From NCBI RefSeq assembly GCF_003984625.1, contig NZ_RWKH01000022.1, forward strand, positions 38,237-102,236: a stretch of 64,000 nt of DNA, given 5' to 3'. The stretch is from Variovorax sp. DXTD-1. GTDB taxonomy: Bacteria > Pseudomonadota > Gammaproteobacteria > Burkholderiales > Burkholderiaceae_C. Below the pieces are notes generated by a model. It was not told the DNA's origin, ran no database searches, and saw only the letters and a list, made by a program, of their open reading frames with translations. Made by a program: the position numbers and the translations under genes. Of the stretch, positions 8,814-17,111 are shown in pieces; within the stretch, counting starts at the first letter, position 1; the number at the start of each line of letters is the position of its first letter.

Positions 8814-10322
8814 TCAGGCCAGTGCGTGCTGCGCCAGCGCGGCTTGCAGCTTGTGGCCGTGTTCGTCGGCGAGCGCGGCATCGCGCAGTTCGCGCAGGGT
8901 GGCGGGCGCGAGCCGGGGGCCGGCGCGTTCCACCGCGCGCATCACGGTGTCGTAGTTGCGAATGCCGCGCTCATGCGTGTCGCTGTAGCCCTTGACGAGG
9001 CGCTGGCACTGCGCGAGTTCCACCGCCAGCTCCGGGTTGTGCCCCGCGGCGGCGGCGATGCGTTGCAGCCATTCCTCGATGCGGCGGTTTTCCTCGGCAT
9101 AGCGCATCGTCGAAAGGCGCCAGCGCTTGCATGCCGCAACCATGCGCAGCATCACGTAGCCGTGCAGCGAGCTGGTCTGAATCACCCGGCCGTGCTGCGT
9201 GAATCGCTCGACCAGCTTCTTCGGCCATGTGGAGTTCATGAGCCAGCGGCCGATGCCGCCCGGCAGCGTCTCGCAGATTTCCTGCAGGCGCGGATGCATG
9301 TATTCGTTGATGGCAAGCACCTGGCCGGGCTGCACGCGGGCCTCGTCGCGCACGCGCTCGAAGCGGGTGGCGCGGGTCTTGAGTGCGGCAACGCGGGCGG
9401 TGTCTTCGTAGGACATCCAGAGCGCGAGGTGGCGCGCGGTTTCGCGCAGCAGCCGGTGTGCGCTGTCGCCGGGCAGCGCCGCAATGGCTGCCATGCGATC
9501 GAGGTAGAGGCCGGCATAGGCCGGGTCCTGGTAGTCGATGAGGCGGCGCACGCCTTCGAGCAGGAAGTCTTGCGTGGCGAGCGGAAAGTCGCGCTGCACG
9601 CGCTCGACCAGCGCACGCACGGCCGGGTGGCGTGGTTGCGGCGTCGGCACAGCCGCGGCGGCTTCCGGCGGTGTCTCACCATCGTCGCCGGCCTGCGCGC
9701 GAGCGAATGCGCCTCCAAAGGCATTGAGGCTGGGCTTGACGCCCACGCCGCCGCGCTCGATGGTCGCTTCGAACTGCGCGCGGCTGAATGGCAACACGCC
9801 CGAGCCCGCCAGCGCGCCGAAAAGCACCGCGCTGATCACGCTGCCGGATGCCTCGGCGGCCTGCGCCATGTCGAAACGGATGAAGCGCTTGGCCGCGCGG
9901 GCCGTGTGTGCGAGCAACTGCGTGCTGTCGACGCGGCCGTCGCCCAGCGCGCTTTTCTCGGCAATGGAGAACACGCGGTGCGTGGATGCGATGAGGGTGG
10001 TGCGGTCGCTGGTGACCAGCCCGCGCTGCACCGCGCGGCCCGCTTCCATGAGTTCCGATGCGAGCACCACGTCCACATCGCCAGGCAGCGGCATCAGCGC
10101 CAGCACGGGGCGGCCGCCATCCGCTTCGGCCTGCGCCGCTGGATAGAGCTCGACGTAGTAGATGGTGGCCCCCGTGCGCTGCGCCACGCCCGGCACCGAG
10201 GTGGTCTGGGCGACGTAGCCGTTGGCTTCGCCCATGTCGACGATCCAGTCGGCGAGCACCCCGCCGCCCTCCCCGCCCATGGCGAGGATCGCGATCTTGA
10301 TAGGTTGGGCCTTGGTCGTCAT
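8814..10322 (-). CDS. indolepyruvate oxidoreductase beta-like (IorB) with C-terminal DUF6537-type region
   Basis: A 502-residue protein. The N-terminal ~190 residues are the gamma-type domain of 2-oxoacid:ferredoxin oxidoreductases (AMGGEGGGVLADWI, then SVPGVAQRTGATIYY). The remaining ~280 residues match the long helical C-terminal part (DUF6537) common to aerobic proteobacterial IorB proteins. The ATG giving MTTKAQPIKIAIL is preferred; an ATG 18 bases upstream would overlap the IorA stop. It follows IorA by 7 bases and should form a heterodimer with it. In an indole-acetate locus the alpha-keto acid isatinate (2-aminophenylglyoxylate) is a plausible substrate; this is inference. Confidence 0.87.
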   Translation of the reverse strand: MTTKAQPIKIAILAMGGEGGGVLADWIVDMGEANGYVAQTTSVPGVAQRTGATIYYVELYPAAQAEADGGRPVLALMPLPGDVDVVLASELMEAGRAVQRGLVTSDRTTLIASTHRVFSIAEKSALGDGRVDSTQLLAHTARAAKRFIRFDMAQAAEASGSVISAVLFGALAGSGVLPFSRAQFEATIERGGVGVKPSLNAFGGAFARAQAGDDGETPPEAAAAVPTPQPRHPAVRALVERVQRDFPLATQDFLLEGVRRLIDYQDPAYAGLYLDRMAAIAALPGDSAHRLLRETARHLALWMSYEDTARVAALKTRATRFERVRDEARVQPGQVLAINEYMHPRLQEICETLPGGIGRWLMNSTWPKKLVERFTQHGRVIQTSSLHGYVMLRMVAACKRWRLSTMRYAEENRRIEEWLQRIAAAAGHNPELAVELAQCQRLVKGYSDTHERGIRNYDTVMRAVERAGPRLAPATLRELRDAALADEHGHKLQAALAQHALA

Positions 10323-10329
10323 CGTCGCT

Positions 10330-12522
10330 TCAGAAGGCATAGGCTTCGCGGCGGCGCGCCTCGCCGCGCTGCAGCCATCCGATGACGGCGCCGCGCACAC
10401 GCTCGCGCAGCTTGTCCCAGCCTGTCGGGTTGCTCACGATCTGCGCCTTGTAGAACGAGGGGCACAGCACGGCGGCATGCGAAACGTCGCCGCAGTTGCC
10501 GCAGCCCACGCAACTGTCGAGCACGGTGGCAACGGGGTCGATGCGCAGCGGATCGGGGTTGGGCTTGATGGAGAGCGACGGGCAGCCCGACAGGCGAATG
10601 CACGAGTGGTCGCCGGTGCAGGCATCCGAATCGACGCCGAACTTTTCGCGCACCATGCGCTTGCCGTCGGCGATGGCCTTGCGCACGAGCGGCTTCTCGC
10701 GGCGCTGCTTGTTGAGCATGCACTCCGATTGGGCGATGAGGACCTTCGGCCCTTTCTTGGTGGTGGTGAGCGCTTCTTTCAGCGCATCGCGCATGCCCGC
10801 GACGTCGTAGGTTCGGCGCATTGTTTTTACCCACTCCACGCCCACGCCGCGCACTGCACGCTCGATCTCGTGGCCGGTGCTGCGCGTCTTGTTGACGGCG
10901 TTCGACGAGAGGATGTCCTGCCCGCCGGTGGCCGAGGTGTAGTTGTTGTCGACAATGATGGTGAGGTTGTCGCTCTTGTTGAACACCGCGTTGGCGACGC
11001 CGCTCGTGAGGCCGTTGTGCCAGAAGCCGCCGTCGCCCATTATCGAGATGGCGCGCTTGCCGGCCGGCGCATTCAGCGCCGCCGCACCGGCACCGCCCAG
11101 GCCGTAGCCCATGGTGGTGTTGCCGATGTTGAAGGGCGGCAAGATGGAGAACAGGTGGCAGCCGATGTCGGCACTCACATGATGCGCACCGAGTTCGCGC
11201 TCGACCAGCTTCATCGCGCTGAAGATCGGGCGCTCGGGGCAGCCGGTGCAAAAGCCCGGCGGGCGCGCATGCACGACGTCGCCGAGCGCCGTCGACGGCA
11301 TGGCCGGCTCGGGTGCCGCATCGACGCCGATGGCGGCGACTTCCTTCAGCGGGATCACCTTTCGCACCGGTGCGGGAACGGGCAGCGGTGCAAGCCGCTC
11401 GTAGCGCTCGCAGAAGGTGCGTGCGCCCTTCAGCAGTTCGGACGCCGTGTATTCGCCGGCCACGGGCAACATGTCCTTGCCGTGCAGCACGGTCGTGGAG
11501 CCCGCTTGCCGCAGGATGGTCGCGAGGTTCTGTTCGACGAAGTTGGGCTGCCCCTCTTCGACGATCAGCACCGCACGCTTGCCTTCGCAGAAGCGGATCA
11601 CTTCGCTCTCGATAACCGGGTAGGCCACGTTCATCACGTAGAGCGGCACCTGGGTGTTGCCGTACACGTCGGCCAGGCCCAGGCGCTCCAGCGCGCGCAG
11701 CAGCGTGTTGTAGCTGCCGCCCTGCACGATGATGCCGATGTCGTCGGCGTCTTCGGAGAAAAACTCGTTGAGCTTGCGCTCCTCGATGAAGCGCACGGCG
11801 GCGGGCCAGCGGTCCTTCACCTTTTCTTGTTCGTGCACAAAGCTCGCGGGCGGCAGCACGATGCGGCTGACGTCGCGCTGCGGGTTCTCCAGCGCCTCTT
11901 GCAGCGTGAACTTGGCGCGCTTGTTGTCGCCTGCAACGAAGTGCCCGTGCACATGGCAGGCGCGGATGCGCAGCTGCAGCATCACGGGCGTGTTGCTGGC
12001 CTCCGAAAGATCGAAGCCCGTTTTCACCGCATCGACGATGCTCGGCAGGTTGGGCCGCGGATCGAGCAGCCAGATCTGCGACTTCATTGCAAACGCATGG
12101 CTGCGCTCCTGCATGATGGAAGAGCCTTCGCCGTAGTCTTCGCCCACGATGATGAGCGCGCCGCCGATCACACCGCCCGAGGCCAGGTTGGCCAGCGCGT
12201 CCGACGCAACGTTGGTGCCCACGGTGGCCTTGAAGGTGACGGCGCCGCGCAGCGGATAGTTGACCGAGGCGGCCAGCGTGGCTGCGGCGGTGGCTTCGCT
12301 TGCGCTGTTCTCGAAGCGGATGCCCTGCTCGGCAAGGATGTCCTGCGCATCGGCCAGCACGTCCATCAGGTGCGAGATGGGTGCGCCCTGGTAGCCGGCC
12401 ACATAGGAAACCCCCGATTCGAGCAAGGCCTTGGTGACGGCCAGAATGCCTTCACCGCGGAACACCTCGCCCCCGGAAAGTCGCAGCTTCTTGACTTCTT
12501 CGACGAATGAACGCTCAGCCAT
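10330..12522 (-). CDS. indolepyruvate ferredoxin oxidoreductase alpha-like (IorA), TPP enzyme
   Basis: A 730-residue first gene of the operon. It contains the pyrimidine-binding domain (residues ~20-190, ENSASEATAAATLAAS), the CTGCPER motif, the TPP/Mg motif GDGGFWHNG with the downstream NN, and two C-terminal cysteine groups (CTGDHSCIRLSGC and CVGCGNC) for [4Fe-4S] clusters. The ATG giving MAERSFVEE is chosen; extensions to MWIH would run into the promoter. These enzymes oxidatively decarboxylate aryl 2-oxoacids to acyl-CoA with ferredoxin as acceptor. Position directly after the MarR-controlled promoter argues for a role in the same catabolic pathway, perhaps isatinate to anthraniloyl-CoA. 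Confidence 0.9.
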   Translation of the reverse strand: MAERSFVEEVKKLRLSGGEVFRGEGILAVTKALLESGVSYVAGYQGAPISHLMDVLADAQDILAEQGIRFENSASEATAAATLAASVNYPLRGAVTFKATVGTNVASDALANLASGGVIGGALIIVGEDYGEGSSIMQERSHAFAMKSQIWLLDPRPNLPSIVDAVKTGFDLSEASNTPVMLQLRIRACHVHGHFVAGDNKRAKFTLQEALENPQRDVSRIVLPPASFVHEQEKVKDRWPAAVRFIEERKLNEFFSEDADDIGIIVQGGSYNTLLRALERLGLADVYGNTQVPLYVMNVAYPVIESEVIRFCEGKRAVLIVEEGQPNFVEQNLATILRQAGSTTVLHGKDMLPVAGEYTASELLKGARTFCERYERLAPLPVPAPVRKVIPLKEVAAIGVDAAPEPAMPSTALGDVVHARPPGFCTGCPERPIFSAMKLVERELGAHHVSADIGCHLFSILPPFNIGNTTMGYGLGGAGAAALNAPAGKRAISIMGDGGFWHNGLTSGVANAVFNKSDNLTIIVDNNYTSATGGQDILSSNAVNKTRSTGHEIERAVRGVGVEWVKTMRRTYDVAGMRDALKEALTTTKKGPKVLIAQSECMLNKQRREKPLVRKAIADGKRMVREKFGVDSDACTGDHSCIRLSGCPSLSIKPNPDPLRIDPVATVLDSCVGCGNCGDVSHAAVLCPSFYKAQIVSNPTGWDKLRERVRGAVIGWLQRGEARRREAYAF

Positions 12523-12580
12523 GTGGGTCCTTCTTCTTTCTCGTGGGAGGATGCGCTTCAGGTGCCACATCACGCTTTCT

Positions 12581-12615
12581 ATAATGTTGACAAATGAATG
12601 TATCCACAATCATGA
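12581..12615. promoter_or_regulatory. divergent promoter region with MarR-type operator
   Basis: Toward the minus strand, TTGTGG (12604-12609) and CATTAT (12581-12586) are spaced 17 bases apart. Toward the plus strand a perfect TTGACA -35 (12587-12592) is followed after 17 bases by a weak TCATGA. Both overlap an imperfect 7+6+7 palindrome, ATGAATG-TATCCA-CAATCAT (12594-12613), the size expected for a MarR dimer. Binding there would block both the iorA operon and the marR gene. The assignment is from sequence pattern only. Confidence 0.6.
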
Positions 12616-12681
12616 ATTACCCTAGACATGCAAGCAGCGTGCCTGCGGCCGGTATGCGGCGCGTGGCCATGAGGTGCGTTC

Positions 12682-13158
12682 ATGGCTGAGCAACCTCCTG
12701 AAACACATCGCTTCGTCGATGACTACCTGCCCGCGCTGCTGGCGCAGGCCAGCCAGCTGATCTCCTCGGAGTTCCACGAGGTGGCGCGCCAGCAAGGCTT
12801 CTCCGTTTCCGAGTGGCGCGTGATGGCATCGCTTGCCGGCAGCGAGCCCATCAGCATCGGCCAGCTTGCGCAAGTGACGGTGACCAAGCAGCCCACTGTC
12901 ACGCGCCTGCTGGACCGCATGGAAGCACGCGGACAGGTCGAGCGGCTGCCCCATGAGAGTGATCGCCGCATCACGCTGGTGCGCATCACGCGCAAGGGGC
13001 TGAAGGCGGTGGAGCATCTGATGGAGCTCGCGCGCGACCACGAGCGGCGCGTGCTCGAACCCTTCGGCCTGCGGCGCGCCGAAGAACTCAAGCAGACCCT
13101 GCGGCAGATGATCGACCTGCACGTGCATGTGCCGGTCGAGGAGCCGGAGGAAGACTAG
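12682..13158 (+). CDS. MarR family transcriptional regulator
   Basis: A 158-residue winged-helix regulator. The recognition helix region (LAQVTVTKQPTVTRLLDRM) and the wing with the conserved D-x-R (ESDRRITLVRIT) are intact, flanked by N- and C-terminal dimerisation helices. A GAGGTG ribosome binding site lies 5 bases before the ATG. It is divergent from the IorA/oxygenase operon and shares its promoter region, typical of an autoregulated aromatic-responsive repressor. In Variovorax, MarR-family repressors of iad loci release DNA on binding IAA; this gene fits that role. Its stop overlaps the convergent oxidoreductase stop by 4 bases. Confidence 0.92.
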   Translation: MAEQPPETHRFVDDYLPALLAQASQLISSEFHEVARQQGFSVSEWRVMASLAGSEPISIGQLAQVTVTKQPTVTRLLDRMEARGQVERLPHESDRRITLVRITRKGLKAVEHLMELARDHERRVLEPFGLRRAEELKQTLRQMIDLHVHVPVEEPEED

Positions 13159-14033
13159 GGCACGAGCACCGCGCGGCCCCGGTGGCCGCGCTGCGCGATC
13201 CATTCGAGTGCTGCTGCGGCATCGGTCAGCGCGAAGCTGCGCACGTCGAGGTGCAAACGGCCATCGGCCAGGCGCGCGAGCAATCCGGGCGCGGCCGCAC
13301 GGCCAGCGGCCTCTCGCCTGAACATGTTGAGCGGCAGCAGCGCCACGTCGCGCTGCAGAAAGTGCGCGATGTCCAGCTGCAGCGTGGGGCCCGCGGTGTA
13401 GCCGATGAGCACGGCGCGGCCACCGGGCCGCACGGCGGGCAGCACTGCCGAAAGGACGCTTCCCCCGACCGTGTCGATCAACAGGTCTGTACTCGCTGCA
13501 GGTGGAGGCTCGGCATCCGGATCGACCGCCGCCACGGTGCAGCCGGCTTCGATGGCCAGCTGCACGACCAGCGAGCCCACGGCACCGCTCGCGCCTGTCA
13601 CCAACACCTGTTCGCCGGCCTGCAGCCTGGCGACTTCATGCAGCGCCACCCATGCCGATGTGGTGGGCGAAAAGAACGCAGCGCCCAGGGGCATGGGCAA
13701 TGCATCGGGCAGCACGCCGAGTGCTTCGTCGGGCGCATCGATCAGCTCGCACCAGGTGCCGTCGAACAACGTCCCCAGGCCGCTGCCGCGCAGCCAGACG
13801 CGTTGGCCTTCGGCGTAGCGTTCGCTTGCGACGACGATGCCGGCGGCTTCCACGCCCGGCGTATACGGCAGCGGTGGATGCCGCAGGAAACTGCCGCGCC
13901 ACACGGTGCGGTCGATGTGGCCGACCGTGGCGGCCTGCATGCGCACGATGGCGCGGCCAGGCCTGTGCACCGGGTCGGGCACCTCTTCCAGCGCGGGCAC
14001 CGCATCGAAACCGTGGATGCGAACGGCCTTCAT
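13155..14033 (-). CDS. zinc-independent MDR oxidoreductase (quinone-oxidoreductase-like)
   Basis: A 292-residue medium-chain dehydrogenase/reductase. The N-terminal GroES-like domain (residues ~1-125, YTPGVEAAGIV) lacks the structural-zinc cysteines. The Rossmann turn is VTGASGAVGSLVVQLA near residue 145. It is short for the family (usually ~320). The start overlaps the alpha/beta hydrolase stop by ATGA, and it is the last gene of the second catabolic operon. Likely an NADPH-dependent enone or quinone reductase; no substrate can be read from the sequence. Confidence 0.85.
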   Translation of the reverse strand: MKAVRIHGFDAVPALEEVPDPVHRPGRAIVRMQAATVGHIDRTVWRGSFLRHPPLPYTPGVEAAGIVVASERYAEGQRVWLRGSGLGTLFDGTWCELIDAPDEALGVLPDALPMPLGAAFFSPTTSAWVALHEVARLQAGEQVLVTGASGAVGSLVVQLAIEAGCTVAAVDPDAEPPPAASTDLLIDTVGGSVLSAVLPAVRPGGRAVLIGYTAGPTLQLDIAHFLQRDVALLPLNMFRREAAGRAAAPGLLARLADGRLHLDVRSFALTDAAAALEWIAQRGHRGRAVLVP

Positions 14034-14830
14034 GGCAGCGTGGAGAGAAAGTCGAGCACCGTGCGTGCGAAGGCCTCCGGCATCTGGTCGGGCAAGGGAA
14101 CCATGCCGCCTTCGATGTCGACAATGCGCGCCTGCGGCAGATGATGTTGCAGCTCTGCCGCATGCGGCGCAGCGAACGGGTCGTGGGTCGCGCGAATGAT
14201 GAGCGCGGGTTGCGTCACGCGGCCGATGCGATCTTCCATGCCATACGACGCGACGGCGCGATGGCCCTCTTCAACTCGATGGCCGACTTTCAACGCATCG
14301 AGCACGAAGGCCTCGAGCAGATCGGGCCGCTCGGGCGGATAGAAGCCCTGCCGCTTTTGCCACAGTGCCGCGAGATGGCTGCCGTCCTGGCTCGGCGCCA
14401 CCTCGTCGATGGGTGGCCGCTCTGCCCTTGCGCGGCGAAAGGCTTCGTCGGTGAATGGCGTGGACGACAGCACCAGGCCGCGCACGCGGTCAGGAAAGGC
14501 GGCCGCCAGTTCGATGGCGACGACGCCGCCGGTGTGATGCCCGACGACATCGGCATGCGCAATGCCCAGCGCATCGAGCAGCTCACACGCCACGCGCGCC
14601 CATTGCTCGATACTCGCCGGCACGCCACCGTCCGCGGAATCGCCGAAGCCCGCAGTGTCCATTGCGATGGACCGAAAGCGCGCACCGATCAGGGGAAGCA
14701 CTGCGCGGTATTCGGCCCAGCTGCGGGGCGACTGGTGCAGCAGCAGCACGGCTGGCGCATCTGCATCGCCGCACGCCGCGTAATGCACCTGCCCCACCGA
14801 CAGGTCGGCAAAGGCGCGGTGGATGGTCAT
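14030..14830 (-). CDS. alpha/beta hydrolase-fold protein with altered nucleophile elbow
   Basis: A 266-residue protein with the alpha/beta hydrolase fold: oxyanion-region LLLHQSPRS near residue 30, nucleophile elbow GHHTGG at ~97-102, acid-loop region RATHDPF. The elbow position normally Ser/Asp/Cys is His99, and the usual catalytic His near the C-terminus is replaced in GGMVPLPDQ. It may therefore not be an ordinary esterase or thioesterase, or may use different residues. It overlaps the 3-hydroxyacyl-CoA dehydrogenase stop by ATGA. The ATG giving MTIHRAFADL is used; the frame upstream is a shadow of that gene. Confidence 0.85.
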   Translation of the reverse strand: MTIHRAFADLSVGQVHYAACGDADAPAVLLLHQSPRSWAEYRAVLPLIGARFRSIAMDTAGFGDSADGGVPASIEQWARVACELLDALGIAHADVVGHHTGGVVAIELAAAFPDRVRGLVLSSTPFTDEAFRRARAERPPIDEVAPSQDGSHLAALWQKRQGFYPPERPDLLEAFVLDALKVGHRVEEGHRAVASYGMEDRIGRVTQPALIIRATHDPFAAPHAAELQHHLPQARIVDIEGGMVPLPDQMPEAFARTVLDFLSTLP

Positions 14831-15834
14831 GACAGCGTCTCGTCGGCCGGTGCGCGCCACAGGCCCGCATGCTTCAGCTCGCCGAGCGTGCGCGAGAGCA
14901 CGTCGCGGCGGTAGGCGGCGATGTCGCGGCCCGCATAGCTGTAGAAGCCGCTGCCGGTCTTGAGGCCGAGCTGCCCTTCTTCCACCATCCGATCGACGAT
15001 GGCGGGCGCGGTGTAGCGCCCCTTGTCGATCGAGGCCGACATTTCGCGGCTGGCATGGTGCAGGATGTCGCAGCCGCCGAAGTCGATGAACTCGACCACG
15101 CCAAGTGCGGCGAAGCGCAGGCCCAGGCCGTAGCGCGTGGCCTTGTCGATCTCCTCGGCGGTGGCGGCGCCCTCCTCGATCATGCGGGCGGCCTCGTTCA
15201 TCACCAATGCCTGCAGGCGCGGCACGATGTAGCCGGGCGACGCGCCGCAGACCACGGGCAGCTTGCCGATTTCTTCCATCAACGACTTGGTGCGTGCGAG
15301 CACGGCCGCATCGGTGCCCGGGTGGCAGCTGAGTTCGACCACCGGAATCACATACGCCGGGTTGAGCCAGTGCATGTTGAGGAAGCGCTTGGGCAGCCGC
15401 ACGAGTGCCGCGAGCTGCGTCACGAGGATGCTGCTGGTGGTCGAGGTAAGGATCGCGTCGTCGCGGCAATGCCGGTTGATCTGCTCGAACGCCGCGCGCT
15501 TGGCCTCCATGGTTTCGGGCACGCCTTCAAACACCAGCTCTGCTGCGGCCAAAACCTGCGGTGCTTCGGCGGCGCTCACCAGGCTCACCCGTTCGGCGAT
15601 GGCCTGTATCTGCTTTGCATCGATCACGCCGAGCTGCGCCAGGCCCGCAAGGCTTGCTTCAATCTCTGCCCTGGCCTCGCCCTGCAGGCGTTGCCAGGCT
15701 TCGTCGCTGCGCTGGCGAAGATCGATCAACGAGATGCGGTGACCGGCATAGGCGAACGCAATCGCGATGCCGCGCCCCATGCGGCCGGCGCCCACGGCCG
15801 CGAAGCGTGGCAGCGACGCGCGTTCATTCGCCAT
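14827..15834 (-). CDS. 3-hydroxyacyl-CoA dehydrogenase family protein
   Basis: A 335-residue NAD-dependent dehydrogenase with the N-terminal motif AVGAGRMGRGIA, the conserved STTSS segment, the catalytic-region HWLNPAYVIPVVEL and the C-terminal helical domain (GSGFYSYAG). The length is standard for single-domain enzymes. It could oxidise a 3-hydroxyacyl-CoA or a hydroxy acid of the pathway; members of this family also act on gulonate or carnitine. It overlaps the upstream octopine-dehydrogenase-like gene by 11 bases, showing coupling. Confidence 0.88.
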   Translation of the reverse strand: MANERASLPRFAAVGAGRMGRGIAIAFAYAGHRISLIDLRQRSDEAWQRLQGEARAEIEASLAGLAQLGVIDAKQIQAIAERVSLVSAAEAPQVLAAAELVFEGVPETMEAKRAAFEQINRHCRDDAILTSTTSSILVTQLAALVRLPKRFLNMHWLNPAYVIPVVELSCHPGTDAAVLARTKSLMEEIGKLPVVCGASPGYIVPRLQALVMNEAARMIEEGAATAEEIDKATRYGLGLRFAALGVVEFIDFGGCDILHHASREMSASIDKGRYTAPAIVDRMVEEGQLGLKTGSGFYSYAGRDIAAYRRDVLSRTLGELKHAGLWRAPADETLS

Positions 15835-16897
15835 CGTGCAGCCTTTGCTTGAGCTGTGCCGCGCTCAGGCTGGCAAGGCCCAGGCTTTCGAAGGTGCGCG
15901 GGCCTTGGCGCAGGTCGCGGCCGAGAAAACCGCCCACGATGGCAAGCAGCCCGTGTGCGATGGGTGCGTCCACGCCCGCATGGCACGCGGCAGAGGCCAG
16001 GAAGGCAAGCCCGAGTTCGGTGTCTTCGGTGATGTAGCGGTGCGTATGCAGATCGATGTTCTCGCGCCAGTCGCCGGACTTGACGAGCTGCTTGTGCGCA
16101 TCGCCGTACATCCACTGGTCGTTGTTGTAGTGGTCGGCCAGCGGATAGTGCGGCGCACCGTGCCCGAAGGCCTCGCGCACGGCCATGCGCTCGCGGTCGA
16201 GCCGGTCGGTCACGTCGCGCACCGCACGCTGGGTGCCTTCGTTGTGGATGTCCCAGCGCTCGAAGTGCTGCAGCGGCGCGGCGTTCATCACCATGAGTGG
16301 CGGATGGATGACCGGGCCGGCATTCATGAGCGCGCCCGACAGCGCATCGCCGCAGCCGTGCACGGCGGGATAGGCCCTGCGGATCACTTCGATTGCCTCG
16401 GCCTCCTTGCGGGCCGGATAGACGCCGGTCGGCAGGCGGATGGCGCGGATGGTGACGTTCACTTCGCGCTCGCCGTGCTTGCGCGCGAGGTACGGCAGCG
16501 TGCCGGTCTCGGCCCAGGCCACGTCGGCACGGCTGCCCGCCTCTTTCACCGTTCGCGCCATCACATAGCTGCCGAAGGTGCCAGGCGGCAGGAAGACGAC
16601 CTGACCGTCGACCAGGTGCGGCGCCATGGCCAGTGCGATGTCGTGCTGTGCAATGGCCGGCGTGGGAAGAACGATCAGCTCGGCGCCCTTCAGCGCCGCG
16701 GCGATGTCGGCGGTGGCGAGCGCAAGCGGCACCTCGCGCGTGCCGTCGGCATCCTTCAGCGTGATGGCGCCGGCTTGCACCACCGCCTCGAGCGCCGCGG
16801 CATCGCGGCGCCACAGGCGCACCTCATGGCCGGCTTCGGACAGGTCCGCGGCGGCGGCGTAAGCACCGTGGCCACCGCCAAGAATCGCAATTTTCAT
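15824..16897 (-). CDS. NAD/NADP octopine/nopaline dehydrogenase family protein
   Basis: A 357-residue, first gene of the second operon. The N-terminal Rossmann motif is ILGGGHGAYAAAADL, and the C-terminal domain carries the family's conserved histidine/asparagine region (MNAGPVIHPPLM; residues ~190-200). Family enzymes make or oxidise opines (N-carboxyalkyl amino acids) and related 2-oxoacid adducts. Next to an auxin-type catabolic locus this might act on a conjugate, but no substrate is evident. A strong promoter lies ~70-100 bases upstream. Confidence 0.85.
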   Translation of the reverse strand: MKIAILGGGHGAYAAAADLSEAGHEVRLWRRDAAALEAVVQAGAITLKDADGTREVPLALATADIAAALKGAELIVLPTPAIAQHDIALAMAPHLVDGQVVFLPPGTFGSYVMARTVKEAGSRADVAWAETGTLPYLARKHGEREVNVTIRAIRLPTGVYPARKEAEAIEVIRRAYPAVHGCGDALSGALMNAGPVIHPPLMVMNAAPLQHFERWDIHNEGTQRAVRDVTDRLDRERMAVREAFGHGAPHYPLADHYNNDQWMYGDAHKQLVKSGDWRENIDLHTHRYITEDTELGLAFLASAACHAGVDAPIAHGLLAIVGGFLGRDLRQGPRTFESLGLASLSAAQLKQRLHDGE

Positions 16898-16968
16898 GTT
16901 CGAACTTTGAAAAAACAGATTCGATGAACCGGCAACCGCGGCGCGGACCGGAGAAGCAATGCGCCATT

Positions 16969-17000
16969 ACATTACTTTTCATGAATTCATATGTCAATCA
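16969..17000 (-). promoter_or_regulatory. promoter and operator-like site of the octopine-dehydrogenase operon
   Basis: On the minus strand a perfect TTGACA (plus-strand 16992-16997) is followed after exactly 17 bases by TAATGT (16969-16974). The spacer holds the palindrome ATGAATTCAT (16981-16990). On the plus strand the site reads ATGAATTCAT then ATGTCAATCA. It shares ATGAATnnAT and, 3-4 bases later, CAATCA with the site in front of the iorA operon, so the same MarR protein may control both. Confidence 0.65.
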
Positions 17001-17040
17001 AATTTCGCTGTAAAGAGCTTCTCGGAAACCCGCAACGAAA

Positions 17041-17070
17041 AAGCCCGCGCTTCTTGCGAAGCGCGGGCTT
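17041..17070 (-). terminator. rho-independent terminator of the DEAD-box helicase gene
   Basis: A perfect 13-bp stem (AAGCCCGCGCTTC / GAAGCGCGGGCTT) with a 4-base loop is followed on the minus strand by TTTTTCG. It lies ~40 bases after the helicase stop and may also insulate the promoter of the neighbouring operon. Confidence 0.85.
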
Positions 17071-17111
17071 TCTTTTGGGACGAGACGGCCGGTCGGCCGC
17101 TCCGGAATGGA

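Noticed and set aside
10222..12510. Very long plus-strand open frame opposite the IorA gene
   Set aside because: It is antisense to a protein with clear TPP and iron-sulfur motifs; the product has no domain and reflects high GC content.
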